Assembly: GCA_963555705.1 (NCBI GenBank) | Contig: OY743172.1 | Span: forward strand, 26,845,446-26,909,445 | Length of the DNA: 64,000 nucleotides | Origin: Ligustrum vulgare | Taxonomy: Eukaryota > Streptophyta > Magnoliopsida > Lamiales > Oleaceae | Reading direction: 5' to 3' | Part shown: positions 31,706 to 43,560 of the stretch, one piece after another | Layout: every line of letters begins with the position of its first letter | Position numbering within the stretch: position 1 is the stretch's first letter | Made by a program: the position numbers and the translations under genes | The notes under the pieces: model-generated | Database searches by the model: none | What the model saw: only the letters and a program-made list of their open reading frames with translations | Told to the model about the DNA's origin: nothing

Positions 31706-34130
31706 ATGGATGTGTTGGACAATGTGTGGATATCAGTTTATTATTTTGTTGAGTTTGTGGAGAAAGAATGTGGTGGGTGGACATGGAGGCATATAGGCAA
31801 TGGTCCGGCAAATGTGACTCCTATTCTTGTTTCAAAAACCACTACATTTGCAGAGCTAGATGTTAAAGTTCGAGGGGTTTTGGAGTTAGATTCTAGGTTA
31901 TATGATATAGAGATGACAACCATTATCCCTGTCATGTCTAATGTTCCACTTCCCCCAACGAAGATTGATTGTGACAAAAATGTGGGTTGTATCTTTCTGT
32001 TTGTAGAGAAGTTCCTCTTTGTGTTACCCTTTTGAAGAAAGATGTTTAGGAGTATGAAGAAAGTGATGGGTTAAGAGAGAACGAAGAACGTGCTACTATT
32101 GCATCACATGGTGATTCACTGAGTGAAATGCAAACAGAAGGTAGTAATATGGGAGATGAAATTGCTGATGGGAACTTTGTTGATTGGGATGGTTTGAATG
32201 TAATTCCATTTAGCCCTAGAAGACAAGAACTTCACGAAATTTCTCCCGTGACAGTTGTGTATGATGAAAATGTGTATACACCTGAAGTTGTTACCTACAA
32301 CAACATTTGCAAATTTATGTTCAATCCCTTGTGGACCATCATCGAGGATTCCTGAATCTGAGGATTTGCAAGTGAAATAATTGTTCCCTACCAAAAAAGT
32401 TTTGTTATTGAAGTTGTATTTACTTGCACTAGGGTATCACTTCGAGTTTAAAGTGCAGAATTCAAACCAATCTGTTTATGCAATTGTTTGTCTGGAGACA
32501 AACTATAAGTGGCGTATGCGGGCAACAAAGTTGAAAAAATCTGTTATGTTTCAAGTTTGAACCTACTATAGTCATCACACCTGCTCCATGAGTGTTCGTC
32601 GTCGAGATCATCGACATGCTAGCTATTCAGTGATTGGAGCTCACATTGCCTCCAAGTTTGAAGATGCCAGAAGAGTTTATAGACCGAGAAACATCATCAG
32701 TGATATTCGTGAAGAGTTCGGCATAACAATAACCTATACTGAGGCATATACAACAAGGTATTTTGCTTATGGACTCATCCGAGGGACTCCTGATGATAGT
32801 TATGCTAAATTACCTTCGTATTGTCATGTTTTGGAGCAAAAAAATCCTGGTACAATGACCTTCATTGAAATTGATGATAGTATGCATTTCAAGTACTTTT
32901 TCATGACCTTAGGACAAAGCATACGTGGATATCAAACCTCAATGCGACGGGTAATATGTGTAGATGTGCATTCATGACATCCAGATATCGAGGAACTCTA
33001 CTTGTAGCAACCTGTCAAGATGCAAATATTCAAATTTATCCGCTTGCATGGGGTAGAGTTGACTCATAGAATGAAGCTTCTTGGACTTGGTTCTTTCATA
33101 ACTTGCGGGAAATAACTGATGACTCGCAGGAATTAGTGATTGTTTCGGATCGTGGTAAAAGCATTCCTCATGCATTTAGTAATGTCTACCAATTTGAACA
33201 TCATGTAAATTGTATATGGCACTTGAACAATAACTTGAAGACTACATTTCCAAAAGCTGATTTCTCCTTGTTATTCAGAAAGGCGGCAGAAGCTTACACC
33301 ATAACAGAATTCGAGGCATACATGGCAGCGCTTTGTGGTAAAAAAAAGGGCATCAGAGACTACTTGGAAAAGGAAGTTGGTGGTTTCCATTATTGGAGTA
33401 GAGCACATTCCAAAGGAGTTCGATATAATATCATGACAACAAACAACGAAGAATCTTTGAATTCCGCGTTGAAGGAGGCCCGTGATTTTCCTATACTAGG
33501 TTTGATTGAATTTAATCGACAGGTGTTGCAAAAATGGTATTATGAAAGGCATGTTGAGGCAGAAAAATGCACAACCCAACTCACCCCACCTATGGAGGAT
33601 AATATGTACTTAAAATGTAACCAGTTACACGGGTGGACCGCGATTCAAATATCAGGAAATTAGTTTCAAGTAGTTAAAAATTTGGAATCATATATTGTAA
33701 ATTTGGAAGAATACATGTGTACTTGCAGGCGATTTGATTTAGATAAATTTCCTTGCCAACATGCAATTTCCGTAGAAAGGCAGAATGGTCCTGATGGTTA
33801 TGGGCTTTGCTCTCCTTTCTATACCACATTTTGTTGGAGACAAGCTTATTCAAAATTTATATATCCATTACCAAATGAGAATGAGTGGGAAATTCCTGAG
33901 AAAGTTAGATCAAGAACCGTCTTGCGTCCATTAATAAGATGACCTGCTGGAATCCTATCGAAATAGCGAAAAAAATCAATTGGAGAGGCACACAGGCCTC
34001 GTAAATGTAGTAGGTGTATGAAGACGGGCCACAATCGGAGTACTTGTACAAATCCATTTCCATTTCCATGTCGTTTCGAAGAGTTTAGACCAATAACGGT
34101 ACCAACGCCGTTACAGGTACACTAAAGCGG
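31706..34130 (+). pseudogene. MULE transposase (MuDR type), frameshifted
   Basis: Recognisable in order: acidic N-terminal part from ATG 31706; MuDR DNA-binding-type domain (about 32395-32580, FEFKVQNSNQSVYAIVCLE, KWRMRATKLKK); catalytic region (VICVD near 32960, SRYRGTLLVAT, VIVSDRGKS near 33140); SWIM zinc finger CTC...CQH (33717-33765); and a C-terminal zinc knuckle CSRCMKTGHNRSTC (about 34000-34045). One base is missing after VICVD (near 32963). Stops occur at 32032 (TGA), about 33068 (TAG) and 33661 (TAG). The enzyme normally cuts and rejoins TIR ends; here it is dead but young enough to read. Confidence 0.88.
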
Positions 34131-34700
34131 CATACTGCCGTTATAATCATAATCATAAACTTGTCACTCATTTTGATCAGCACACCACATCTCTACATGT
34201 AACAGGGAGATAAAAAAAAATTTATGTTGTAGTGGATTCATTATCTAACAGGAAGTGAAGAGAAATTTTATTTTTGTTGTTATAATCTGTCAGCATAACG
34301 GCATATGTGCCGTTATGTAATCACTAAAATGGCAAACTTACCGTTATGGTCATAAACAGGCTTGCAGTAATTTGCATCAGCACAACATGTCTTATTTTTT
34401 ATAAAATCAGTCTAACAATTCCGTGTATTCATTTACATATCGTTTCGAAGAGTTTAGGCCAATAATGACACCAACGCCGTTACGGGTACACTAAAGCGGC
34501 ATACTGTCTTTATGGTCATAACCGGACTTGTCATTCATTTGCATCAGCATTAGACGTGTTATTTTTTATAATATGACTCTAACAAGCCCGTGTATTCACT
34601 TCCATGTCGTTTTGAACATTTTAGACCCGTAACGGCAGAAATGTCGTTATGGGAACAATAGAGCGGTGTACGTGCCGTTATGGTCATACGTTACTAATTT
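34060..34700. repeat. Repeats copied from the transposase 3' end, with ACGGC palindromes
   Basis: CCATGTCGTTTCGAAGAG TTTAGACC (about 34065), ATATCGTTTCGAAGAGTTTA (about 34437) and CCATGTCGTTTTGAACAT (about 34601) are copies of one unit whose first copy is still in the transposase coding frame. Each is followed by ACGCCGTTAC...AAAGCGGCATACTGCCGTTAT-like inverted motifs. Confidence 0.75.
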
Positions 34701-34869
34701 AATGCTTTAATCGATCCCTAGATATGTTAACATTCGAAAACAAACAAAATTAAAGTATTAGTTGTTACAATGACTATAATGATGCTTAGTTTTGTTGATT
34801 TCATAATAAAATAACTCAAGTAACTTAAAGGATGCATGTTGTGTTTATGATGGATTAGATACAATAGAC

Positions 34870-35410
34870 TACTTATCATTTCAATACAAACATTATTCTA
34901 ATTCAACATTCGAAAACCACATCCATATGTCCAAAAGTACATAAATATCGTAACTACATAACTTCAGACCCGTTCAGTTGCATTTAAAGGCATAATGGCA
35001 ACCCTACCTTTATGGCATAACTAGAACGGCATGCCTGCCGCTATCCTTTCTACTTGAGTATTATTCTAATCCGACATCCGAAAATCACATCTATATGTCC
35101 AAAAGTATATAAATATCGTAACTACATAACTTTAGACCCGTTCAATTGCATTTAAAGGCATAACGACACCCCTACCTTTATGGAATAACTAGAACAACAT
35201 GCATGCCGCTCTCCTTTCTACTTGAGCATTCTTCTAATCCGACATTTGAAAACCACATCCATATGTCCAAAAGTACATAAATATAGTAACTACGTAACTT
35301 TAGACCCGTTCGGTTGCATTTAAAGGCATAACGACAACCTTGCCTTATGGCATAACTAGAATGGCATGTATGGTCCTATCCTTTCTACTTGAGCATTCTT
35401 CTAACAACCT
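34870..35410. repeat. 168-bp minisatellite, three copies
   Basis: The marker GACCCGTTC(A/G)(G/A)TTGCATTTAAAGGCATAA starts at 34967, 35135 and 35303, a period of exactly 168 bp. Units also share CATCCATATGTCCAAAAGTA and CCTTTCTACTTGAG. It lies between the transposase and the convergent Ulp1 gene of the MULE. Confidence 0.9.
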
Positions 35411-35653
35411 GTCCATAACAACGTAAACTGAACAGAAATTTGATTAAATATTCACATCTCAAAATCCAATCTATAAACAAGAACCTGTGCAAAAACATGT
35501 ACAATAATTAAACTGAACATAACCTATACACGAACGTCGTCTTTACAAAAACTTGTACATAAACTGAACATATTAACCATTCACATAAAAAAACAATTTC
35601 ACATCTCAAAAAAACGATTGAAGAATAGTATGTTTCAATCAGCAATATACATT

Positions 35654-38433
35654 TTAAGGGTCAAATTCCCCTCCAAAAATCTCTGCTGCCATTTTTTGCC
35701 TCCACATTAGCATATGCTTAGGTTGAACAAGATGCAAGTCAAGTCCAGCTAAAGAAAATTCGATGAACTTCACTGTAAAGACTCCACGATCAGATCTGGA
35801 AAAATAAATGAAAGAGTATTTTAGTCCAACCATCAACATTTTTAAGAACAGTGTTTCACTAAGAAAATAATGATAACAATGAATACATGTCAAAATTGTG
35901 TTTAACTTAAAAAATTTACCCATCATCTTGTACATGAAGCTCCTTCACCCTGTGATGCGTAAACATTGATGTGCTGTAGTTTCCATCGACGTGTTTTTTC
36001 ATAAGCCACGGTAAGACCACCTTCAAGGGCTTCATGTACTTGGCAAGGTTGGCTTTGCTTACTCTACTCGTTAAGCTATCGAATGTGTTAATTCTTCGCT
36101 CTTCTAAGTCAACCTCAAGTGCAAACCAATGTGATTGAGGGACACAATACGGAATATAGAGATAACTATAATTCATCCAAGGTTTCCCAAAAGTAGGAGT
36201 TGCCCCTTCAGCGTCATTCACAGCATCTTGGCAAACTCGTACTCCGACTTATTTTGGCCTGGCTTTTTCATATTCTGGTAGGCAGTTTGCACAAATTGCC
36301 AAAAATTAGAGTCGAGAACAGCACAATCATGTCGAAACAGATCCACATATTTAATTGCTCGCTCCCTTATGTGAAATAATGCAGAGTCCACATGTTGTAC
36401 ATAAACACGCAGTTAATAAGTTGAACAGACCTAGAAATATAGTAAGCTGACAACATTTTTACTTACATCGCCATTAAGCTACCCAGACCGATCACGAAGA
36501 TCTTCAAAAAAATTCCTCCTAGCTTCACAAATTGCTAATGCAACTACATCCCTATAAAATCATTGGCACCAAGAATAAATCAGCAATATAGTAGATGAAG
36601 ACCCTACACCTTACCTTGGTGAAGCGTTTTCCAACCACTCATTTAGGTCACTCGCTTTTGCAGGATCCACTTCTCAAAAGGGATAAAAAACAGTGACATT
36701 CTTGAACTTCCTTCTCTTCAATGGATTGGTCCACGGGGTACGTAATGATTTTCCCTTCCTTCTTTTCCTTTGCCCTCTACCTTTAGGAGATTCCTCAACT
36801 GTCTAATCCTCGAGCAAAATAGCAGAAGATTCTCTGACTTGATCTACAAATTGGTTAAACATGTATAATATACAGTGGTCGGTACATCAAAAGTCTATTT
36901 CTTTATTCAATTTATAGATTATATACCTCCGTGAGAGGTTTCCACGGGCTGCTCCAGTTGATTTGACATCACAATGTCAACAGGTTCATGCTCTCCCAAT
37001 TGGTGCTCAGAATCCTGGATCAAAATGCGAGGCATTCCTCAGTACAACACAATAGCAGTTGGAGGGTTCGAGACCATGCCTGTGAAGGAGATCAATCGAA
37101 ACTTGATTAAGTTCAAGAAATCATAGAACCAAAAAATATAAAATCAATACAAGAGAAACAACCTTCACTAGTAGCATTCCTTGGCCTTTCATGTTGTATT
37201 GGCGTGACTTGCTCCTCTTCGTAGGTGCAGTCTTCCACAATAATGGAATTCTTAACTATATCCTGGACAACATGACCTTCTTCTTGCTCTTTATTCTCTT
37301 CCTCTCGCCTTTCTTTCTCTTTGGGCACACTACCCTCATGATGAGGTGAATAGGTATGAAATCCTCTCATTTCTGACTGATATGTTCCCCTGTCTGACTG
37401 AAAGTCATCACTTTCAACGAATTGGAGCAGTCTATCAAGCTTGGCATTAATTTGATCACATCGACCATTTATCCTGCCCTCCATCTCTCTCATTTCTTGT
37501 CTAATTACCTCCATCGCATCAATTTTATGAGATGAGGATGGTCTATCGCATGACGACTGGTGCATGGAGACATGTGGTTCATCATTCTCAGACTCCTCTC
37601 CTCCATCTTTATGGAAATTGTGATCCACTCTTGAGTCTTCTGCATCCTCAAGTGGTGTCATTCCCTAGATGAATTCTTCATCAGCTTCTTCCAATAAAGG
37701 AACTAATGTGCGCTTCACCCTCAACTTCATCGTTTCAATTTCATTTTCAAAGAACCTGATCACTCTTTCGCCATCTAGCTTCGACTGTTGAAAATCCCAA
37801 CTCAACATTCTTGGGATTCTTTCACCTTCCAATCTTTGACCAAACTCGTGCCTAAGTCCAGGAATTGCTTCAAATGCCCAAATCTGTAGAAAGAAAAAGA
37901 TAGCTTGTCAATTACTAATCGAAGCATTAAAGAAACAATAAAATCAATTTAACTGTTACCATGATTGCAAGAGGAAATACATGAAAGTTGTAGGGATATC
38001 TTTCATTTTTCTCGTATTTCTTAACTTTCTGTCTGAGATTGCATTTGAAAATCCCAATGGTACACTCATAGGATCTCTTTCCCCAAGCATAATTGTTGAA
38101 GCGATCTATATCCCCAACCAAATAAAACCACCATAAGTTAAGAGTCGTGTTCTCTTCCACAGCTAACAAAACATATGCTAAAATTAATAAAAGGCCCAAC
38201 TTCAATTTGTCCGGCTGGTGAGTACACCTTTGGAATGTACTTAACAATTGCTTTCTGATCACTTTTCCTTTGCACTTCTTAAAGAAATTTTGCATTAGAT
38301 AACTATTTAGGCCTAAGTTTTGGGATTTTTTTGATTGATACTCATACTTGAAACTGGAACTTGATATTTGACACATTGAAAGTTTCAATTTAAAAAATAC
38401 CATATTTAAATAATCAATTTGAAAATATATCAT
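35654..38433 (-). pseudogene. Ulp1/DUF1985-type protease gene of the MULE, main part
   Basis: Minus-strand exon-like pieces. DUF1985 C-part at 38350-37927 (LKLGLLLILAYVLLAVEE, NNYAWGKRSYE); Trp/Phe-rich continuation at 37880-37690 (GLRHEFGQRLEGERIPR); a Lys/Glu coiled-coil linker at 37661-37113; charged pieces at 36840-36240. The C48 cysteine-protease core follows at 36221-35916 with SHWFALEVDLEERRINTFDS (catalytic His and downstream Asp), ending at 35820-35660 with SDRGVFTVKFIEF. The last motif should read DCG; here CGT (Arg) replaces the nucleophilic Cys codon. The domain normally removes SUMO-like modifiers. Its role in MULEs is unknown. Separated from its N-terminus by a 3-kb insertion. 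Confidence 0.75.
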
Positions 38434-38618
38434 ATTTGATTAGTTGAGATAATTAAGGAATAAAAAAATCTCATATTAATAAATATGTCAGTTACAAAAA
38501 GAAATGAAAAGGAAAAACAATTATATATTTTAACTGCTCGTGCTAATTTGAAGTTCAAAAATATCATCTCAAAAGATGCTTCAGCGCCTTATCAGGATGG
38601 AGAACAAGGGAAGCTATT

Positions 38619-39480
38619 TTAGCTGCCAGCGATCGAATAGGGAAAGCTACTAGCTCCTACAAGTATGTGTTCAATGATATTTTGAAAGATGCATTGTAAT
38701 AGGTTCTTCGTCAAACTTGGAAGAATGAATTTCTCACTATACCTAATCTCTTTCTTTTTAGAATTTGTATAACCACCACTAGGAATGAGATTTGAGGCCT
38801 TTTGGGTTGATACTGCATCGTTATAGTCAAAGCCTACAATGGCATCAAGAACGTAACCATCATCTGATATGGTCATGCAGATATGTCTAACAATCCAGTC
38901 GAATTGTCATAGTGAAATTCAGGAAATGAAATTATTATACTGAAAGGAGAATGATATGAAATTGATGATACTCACCTTGCGGTATCCTATCTCGGACTAA
39001 TTGGGATTACTTCGACTCGACTATTGAGACCAATAGTCGGTTTAATGCCTACCACTGCATTGAAACTAGATGGAAAAGAATGGAACCATCAGTATTGGTC
39101 CCCATTGATACTGCTGCCATGTTCACCTCCACTGATAGTGATGATCCGCTACTTGAGCCACAAAGGATCAACATATAGGTTATAAGAGTTCTGCACAACA
39201 TTTAGAACTTGTGTTACCAATCTCTGGCAGTGTGTCGCACAAATTTACAATAACTTTAAGGCTGTTTTTGTCGAGTAAACACCACAGAATGGACCATGTG
39301 TAGTCGATTTCCTTCGAGAAAGTGGGAAACTATGGATTTAGTGCTAACAATCATTTATCTTTCCTAGTCCACCTTTGGCACTCCAATCATTAGGTGCGTT
39401 AATTGAGCGACAAGTTCCTGGCCTTACATAGTATCACCGCCCCTGCTTTTCACAACTTCTCCAGCGGTGACATGTATTAT
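38619..39480 (-). pseudogene. Captured amidase gene fragment
   Basis: On the minus strand, pieces follow the order of plant amidase-signature proteins: LEKL-KAGAV near 39430-39470; SSGSSLSVEVNMAAVSMGTNTDGS (about 39090-39160, carrying the conserved Gly/Ser-rich motif); VVGIKPTIGLNSR and VIPISPR (about 38995-39060); and, past a GTGAG donor, DDGYVLDAIVGFDYNDA (38870-38800). Family members hydrolyse amide bonds with a Ser-cisSer-Lys triad. Stops and an intron remain, so the fragment came from genomic DNA. The amidase match is convincing. Confidence 0.75.
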
Positions 39481-40274
39481 TAGAGCACCTATCATACTTG
39501 CAAGGCAAATGATATATGACTATGGTGAAAGAAAAATGTGAAATGAACAGCATGTAGGCCATCAGATAATGATAGTTGTGAATTTTTTATCAAATTGCAG
39601 ACAGAACTTTACTATTTTATTCGATATCTGTTGTTGTAGAATTTCATATTGCCTTGTTCCATTATCTAATGTCTTATCAATAGTGCACTTTAAATTTTAC
39701 AACTGAAATTGTCACTTGCAACTGGAGCCACCAAAATAAAAGAAATGAATGGATAGCACAACAGCTCAATTGACTTACAAATTGAAGATTTTATGGAAAC
39801 ATGAGATAGCATTGCATCTAATAAAGTTACCTAAAATATTGTTAAAATACTTTTTCGGGAAGGTTTTATTGAAAAAGTTAGAAAACAATGACAATTCTAT
39901 TTTTTTTGCTTTAGGTTTTATTCCATCACGATGTTGCATTAGAGAAAAAAAATGCTTTATTCCATCATGATGTTGCATTAGAAAAATAAATGCTACAGAC
40001 TCAGCAAAATAAAGATGTGCACACGTATTGGATCATAAAAATGATGCTTTCAGAATGTAAAGTTTTCTCCCATTAGACTTGATTCATGGTTAAACAGAGC
40101 GACTATTCAACACAATTTTTTTATACATAATTCACCTTCAACTTCAAACATAAACTTAGCTTTAAGAAATTAGAAACATCAATCCTCTACATGATAAAAC
40201 TTCGGTGCCAAGTAGAAGTAGCCTTTATGAGAAAATGAGAATCATGTTTCACATAGCTAATCACAGTTTCTAAA

Positions 40275-40515
40275 TGACGATAGAATTCAATAACCCAGCT
40301 TGCTCAATTGTCTGGTTCGGATCGGTAAGAACCTCGTAAGGAAATCCAACTTATTACAGCTGATAGTCTTGGTTCCTCAATGAAGGAACATATATTACAT
40401 ATTGTATGGTGATAGTTAAAGCGTGCTACCAGCCTACCATGCGTGTTCCATCAGCCAATCTAAGTTGAATTGAGATGGAAGGCAGTGATTGATCCACATA
40501 GGGTGGGGGATATTG
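40275..40515 (-). pseudogene. Captured UBX-domain (PUX-type) gene fragment
   Basis: The minus-strand reading gives SLPSISIQLRLADGTRMV, then LVARFNYHHTICNI and finally VLTDPNQTIEQAGLLNSIVI and a stop: nearly the full UBX domain and native C-terminus of plant UBX proteins, which recruit CDC48/p97. Small frame changes join the pieces. Confidence 0.75.
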
Positions 40516-40555
40516 CATCCATGGCCACATCATTGCTGGATGTGGATATACTTAT

Positions 40556-40680
40556 GAAGGTGTTGATGTCTGCATCTCCGTCTTCTTCAATTTCTACTTT
40601 CCCATCTTAGTCGCTACCCCTACAAAAGCCATCCTATCAATTTGTATTTCCACCACATCCCCTTCAATAACCTTTGTTCC
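40556..40680 (-). pseudogene. Captured RuvB-like 2 (TIP49-type) gene fragment
   Basis: The minus strand reads VIEGDVVEIQIDR followed by VGVATKMGK and KKTEMQT, matching the insertion (DII) domain region of plant RuvB-like 2 AAA+ ATPase. A neighbouring frame gives RTKEEQ just before it, so one small indel is present. Only about 40 codons. Confidence 0.6.
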
Positions 40681-41477
40681 TCCTTAGTCCTTACCCCAAA
40701 TTCGAAATCATCCCATTGGAGAACAAGAAGTCCAAATTATGTACTCTCTCGAGCAATTCCTTAACAAATCTTCACCTCAGTCAGCTCCTCAATTGAACAT
40801 CCATCATGCTCTAAATCACTCTAAGTAGATTCAACAACGATATCTGCAAAAATTCTACAATATTAGAACTACACTAAATACCTCTTAGATCTGTTTATAA
40901 ACAATAAAAATCTTTAGTAAAATTCATCATTAATTGACATAGAAATAACTCATGGCTATTGAGGCTAGAAATTTCAACCAATCCAGCCTCTTCTAGAGTC
41001 AAAAACTACGCGGTCTACCCTTCTATGCACATGCTCTCAATGAAAGCTTTGTTCTTCCGCGAGAAACATTGATTGGTACAGTAATGTCTACTGTAATTTT
41101 ATAGTTCTAGACAAAATCAAGAGATGTGATAATTGATATTTCCCTGCGCAAGGATTAGTTGTAATCATACCTTCGTAATTTGTACAACAATTTTGTGTGC
41201 TTTATCAGATGAAGAGTCACAGAGAAGCAAGACGAGGGACCTTGATTTTGTGGAGAAGAAGAAGAGAATAGGTGATTTTTTTTTATTTTTCAATCGTTAA
41301 CCGAGTGAAATCAGCGCAATTTTCTGAATTCAGTTACGATGATAGGAAAGATAAAATCTTTGAATTTCGAATTAGGTGGTAAATAACTAAAATATTTTTT
41401 TATGAAAATGGCAGATATCAATATATTTTTTTCCTAGTGTCAAAAATCAATTTTTAAAAAAATAGACTGTGGTAAGA

Positions 41478-41837
41478 TTAATTTCCTCCTAAGTTTTCAT
41501 CCTCAAATTCCAAATCTCCAGCTTTAAAGCCCGTAACTAAAATTAATTCTTCAAGCCCAAATCTAGCAAGCCTGTTACCAAATCTAAACCATACTTCGTT
41601 ATCTTTTGATGTTCTCACCGCCCTAAGAATGATTTGATGAACCATTTGAAGGGACATTTTGATATCAGCAACGTCCAACAGGTGGCCAAAACACGACTCC
41701 CTAAATTGCTCTTTATGCTTAGCATTCAAACTATAATACACCTCGGTTATAATCTGAAGCCTACATCTATTACTTATTTTGCCTCGAACTCTGTCTTTCA
41801 CATCAACAACATACTCCATTGAAAAGCCTATTTGCAA
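41478..41837 (-). pseudogene. DUF1985 N-terminal part of the MULE Ulp1 gene
   Basis: 119 open codons: EQFRESCFGHLLDV, VHQIILRAVRT, NEVWFRFGNRLARFGLEEL, which is the conserved DUF1985 start found fused to plant Ulp1-like proteases. The continuation (YLMQNFFKKCKGK) lies at 38350, on the far side of a segment holding host gene fragments. No function is established for DUF1985. Confidence 0.75.
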
Positions 41838-42055
41838 AGATAAAGCGAGGAAATGTTGATTATATTGTACAACATTACATAATTCAATAATAGACTTAGT
41901 TGTGGATCATACATCCAAATAGAATATGTAGATCCCAAATACTTCAAACAGTTTCCAAAAAGATTAATTTCTACAATAAAATACCCAATTTGGCACAAAT
42001 TCACACTAAACCTCTAATCAGATTATTGTAACCCCACAACACATTTCTACATTTG

Positions 42056-42438
42056 AGGCGGCCCACCTGCGTCTTGTTAAGCCATACATGGTTGCGGTTT
42101 AGAGCAATAATGTGTCTGCTGTGAATGAAGCTCTTAATGAGATATATGTGGAGGAGGAGGATTATGACAGATTGCGTGAATCAATTGACTTCCATGATAA
42201 CTTTGATCACACTGGCCTTGTACAAAAGGTGAAGCATACTGCATTTCTACACTTTGCTTTCTAGTTCCTGTATCTTGGGGCTAATTTATGCCATTTATAC
42301 GGGCTTCAGCAGTTTGAGAAAAATGAGCTTCTTGAAATGTGGCGTGTTGCAGCTTACATTTATAAAAAGGCTGGTAGGTGGAAGCAGTCCATTGCATTGT
42401 CAAAGAAAAATAACCTTTACAGAGATGCAATGGAGACT
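42056..42438 (+). pseudogene. Captured clathrin heavy chain gene fragment, two exons
   Basis: Exon-like 42056-42228 reads HLRLVKPYMVAV, stop, [19 protein letters not shown] and [16 protein letters not shown]. Exon-like 42313-42438 reads [19 protein letters not shown] and [20 protein letters not shown]. Together they match contiguous clathrin heavy chain repeat sequence with about 90 percent similarity by memory. They are joined by a retained 84-bp intron with GTGAAG donor and TTCAGCAG acceptor. One TAG replaces a Gln codon near 42101. Clathrin heavy chain forms the vesicle coat triskelion. The intron shows DNA-level capture. It lies in the outer part of the MULE. Confidence 0.88.
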
Positions 42439-43113
42439 AATTGAGGAAGAAGCACAACATCATAATTATGTTCGAATATATCCTTCAGAACCTTTGGTAT
42501 TAGTGGCATACTCAGTTGGTATCATGCATAAATTGAGATAATGAATCATGTTAAAATAGGCTTTACAGTTGGACTTCCTGAGTTCCTGTATAACAATATT
42601 AGCAAAAAATATATACATTTTTGGCATCAGATCGACAAATTTTGCTTCACGTTGTCATCATTATTCACAACAACTAACAAAAATGAACACAACAAACCAA
42701 GCCTAACAGAATCTACCGAAGAAAGCCAACTTATCCACAAAAGTAAACCAACCAAACAAAAATAAACACCGACAATAACACCGGACTGCAACTATTACCA
42801 AAGCACAAGCAGAAGAAATAAGATATGGGAAATGAGCACTTACAGTCGGGAATGGAGGAAGAAACGCAGTATGTCGATGGTTTGCAAAAAGGCATTGAAG
42901 AGAGCCGTTAGTTTTTGAAAAAGAATTCACAGTGGGAATGGAGGAAGAAGCACAAGATGTTGATGAAAGTGAGAGAAAATGACGAGAGTAATTGGCCAAA
43001 CTGAGGATTAGGGCATTATTGAAGATGGAGCATGCATGTCATTTGATCATTAATTCCGTTTCTGATTTAATTTTAAATTCTTTTTATTGGTCAAAGTCTA
43101 TTTGTCAAAACCC

Positions 43114-43560
43114 ATTTACCTATATTCCCCTTTTTATGTGGTAATTACACCCAACCCTACTTTTAAATATCGAAATTCACAAATAAGGTAAAACTTATAT
43201 TATTTCAAATTTTAGGTGTCAATTAAATATGTTAATTTTAATATTAATAACAATAAAATTAAAATAAAATCATCATATTTATCTACCATCATATACATAT
43301 CAAGACACGTTCTCTCTCTTTCTTCCTCATTTCTCTTCTGTAGCCGCAGCCACACCCTCTCTCTCTGCGAACTCGTTCACTCACCACGCATCCACCTTCT
43401 CTCTGGCGTTCCCTTCAGTGAACTCACTTACCGCGCGCAGGAGTTTTCGATTTCGACGTCGTCGGAATAGAAGTTGTTGCTGCACGAGTTTGACATCGAC
43501 TTCACCGAGGATGGTTGGCGGAATTCTCAGATCTGGAAACAGGGAACCTTAAGCTCAGAT
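43114..43560. other. Spacer right of the MULE
   Basis: AT-rich (43130-43300), then a CT-rich stretch (43300-43460) giving a Ser/Leu-rich open frame that resembles no family I know. Nothing else seen. Confidence 0.4.

Larger units (their letters stand above)
38440..41460. mobile_element. Inserted block of captured host gene fragments
   Basis: This interval splits the DUF1985 domain. It contains minus-strand pieces of amidase (38619-39480), UBX-domain protein (40275-40515) and RuvB-like 2 (40556-40680). Ends are AT-rich and loosely inverted (TTTCAATTTAAAAAATACC near 38387 versus CAATTTTTAAAAAAATAGAC near 41450). A Pack-MULE nested in the MULE is the simplest reading. No target duplication was identified. 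Confidence 0.5.
30827..43113. mobile_element. Mutator-like element with transposase, Ulp1 gene and host gene fragments
   Basis: It contains a MULE transposase (plus, 31706-34130) and a convergent DUF1985/Ulp1-type protease gene (minus, 41837-35654), the combination known from Kaonashi/Ulp1-MULE families. Fragments of cellular genes lie at 38.6-40.7 kb and 42.0-42.4 kb. The outer ends are approximate: GGGGTTTTGAGTTAAATAGAC at about 30827 is roughly the inverse of GTCTATTTGTCAAAACCC at about 43113, and both ends then share CATGC...CCCTAAT and TCTCTC-rich sequence. A clean 9-11 bp TSD was not found. All genes are broken, so the copy is not autonomous now. Confidence 0.75.
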
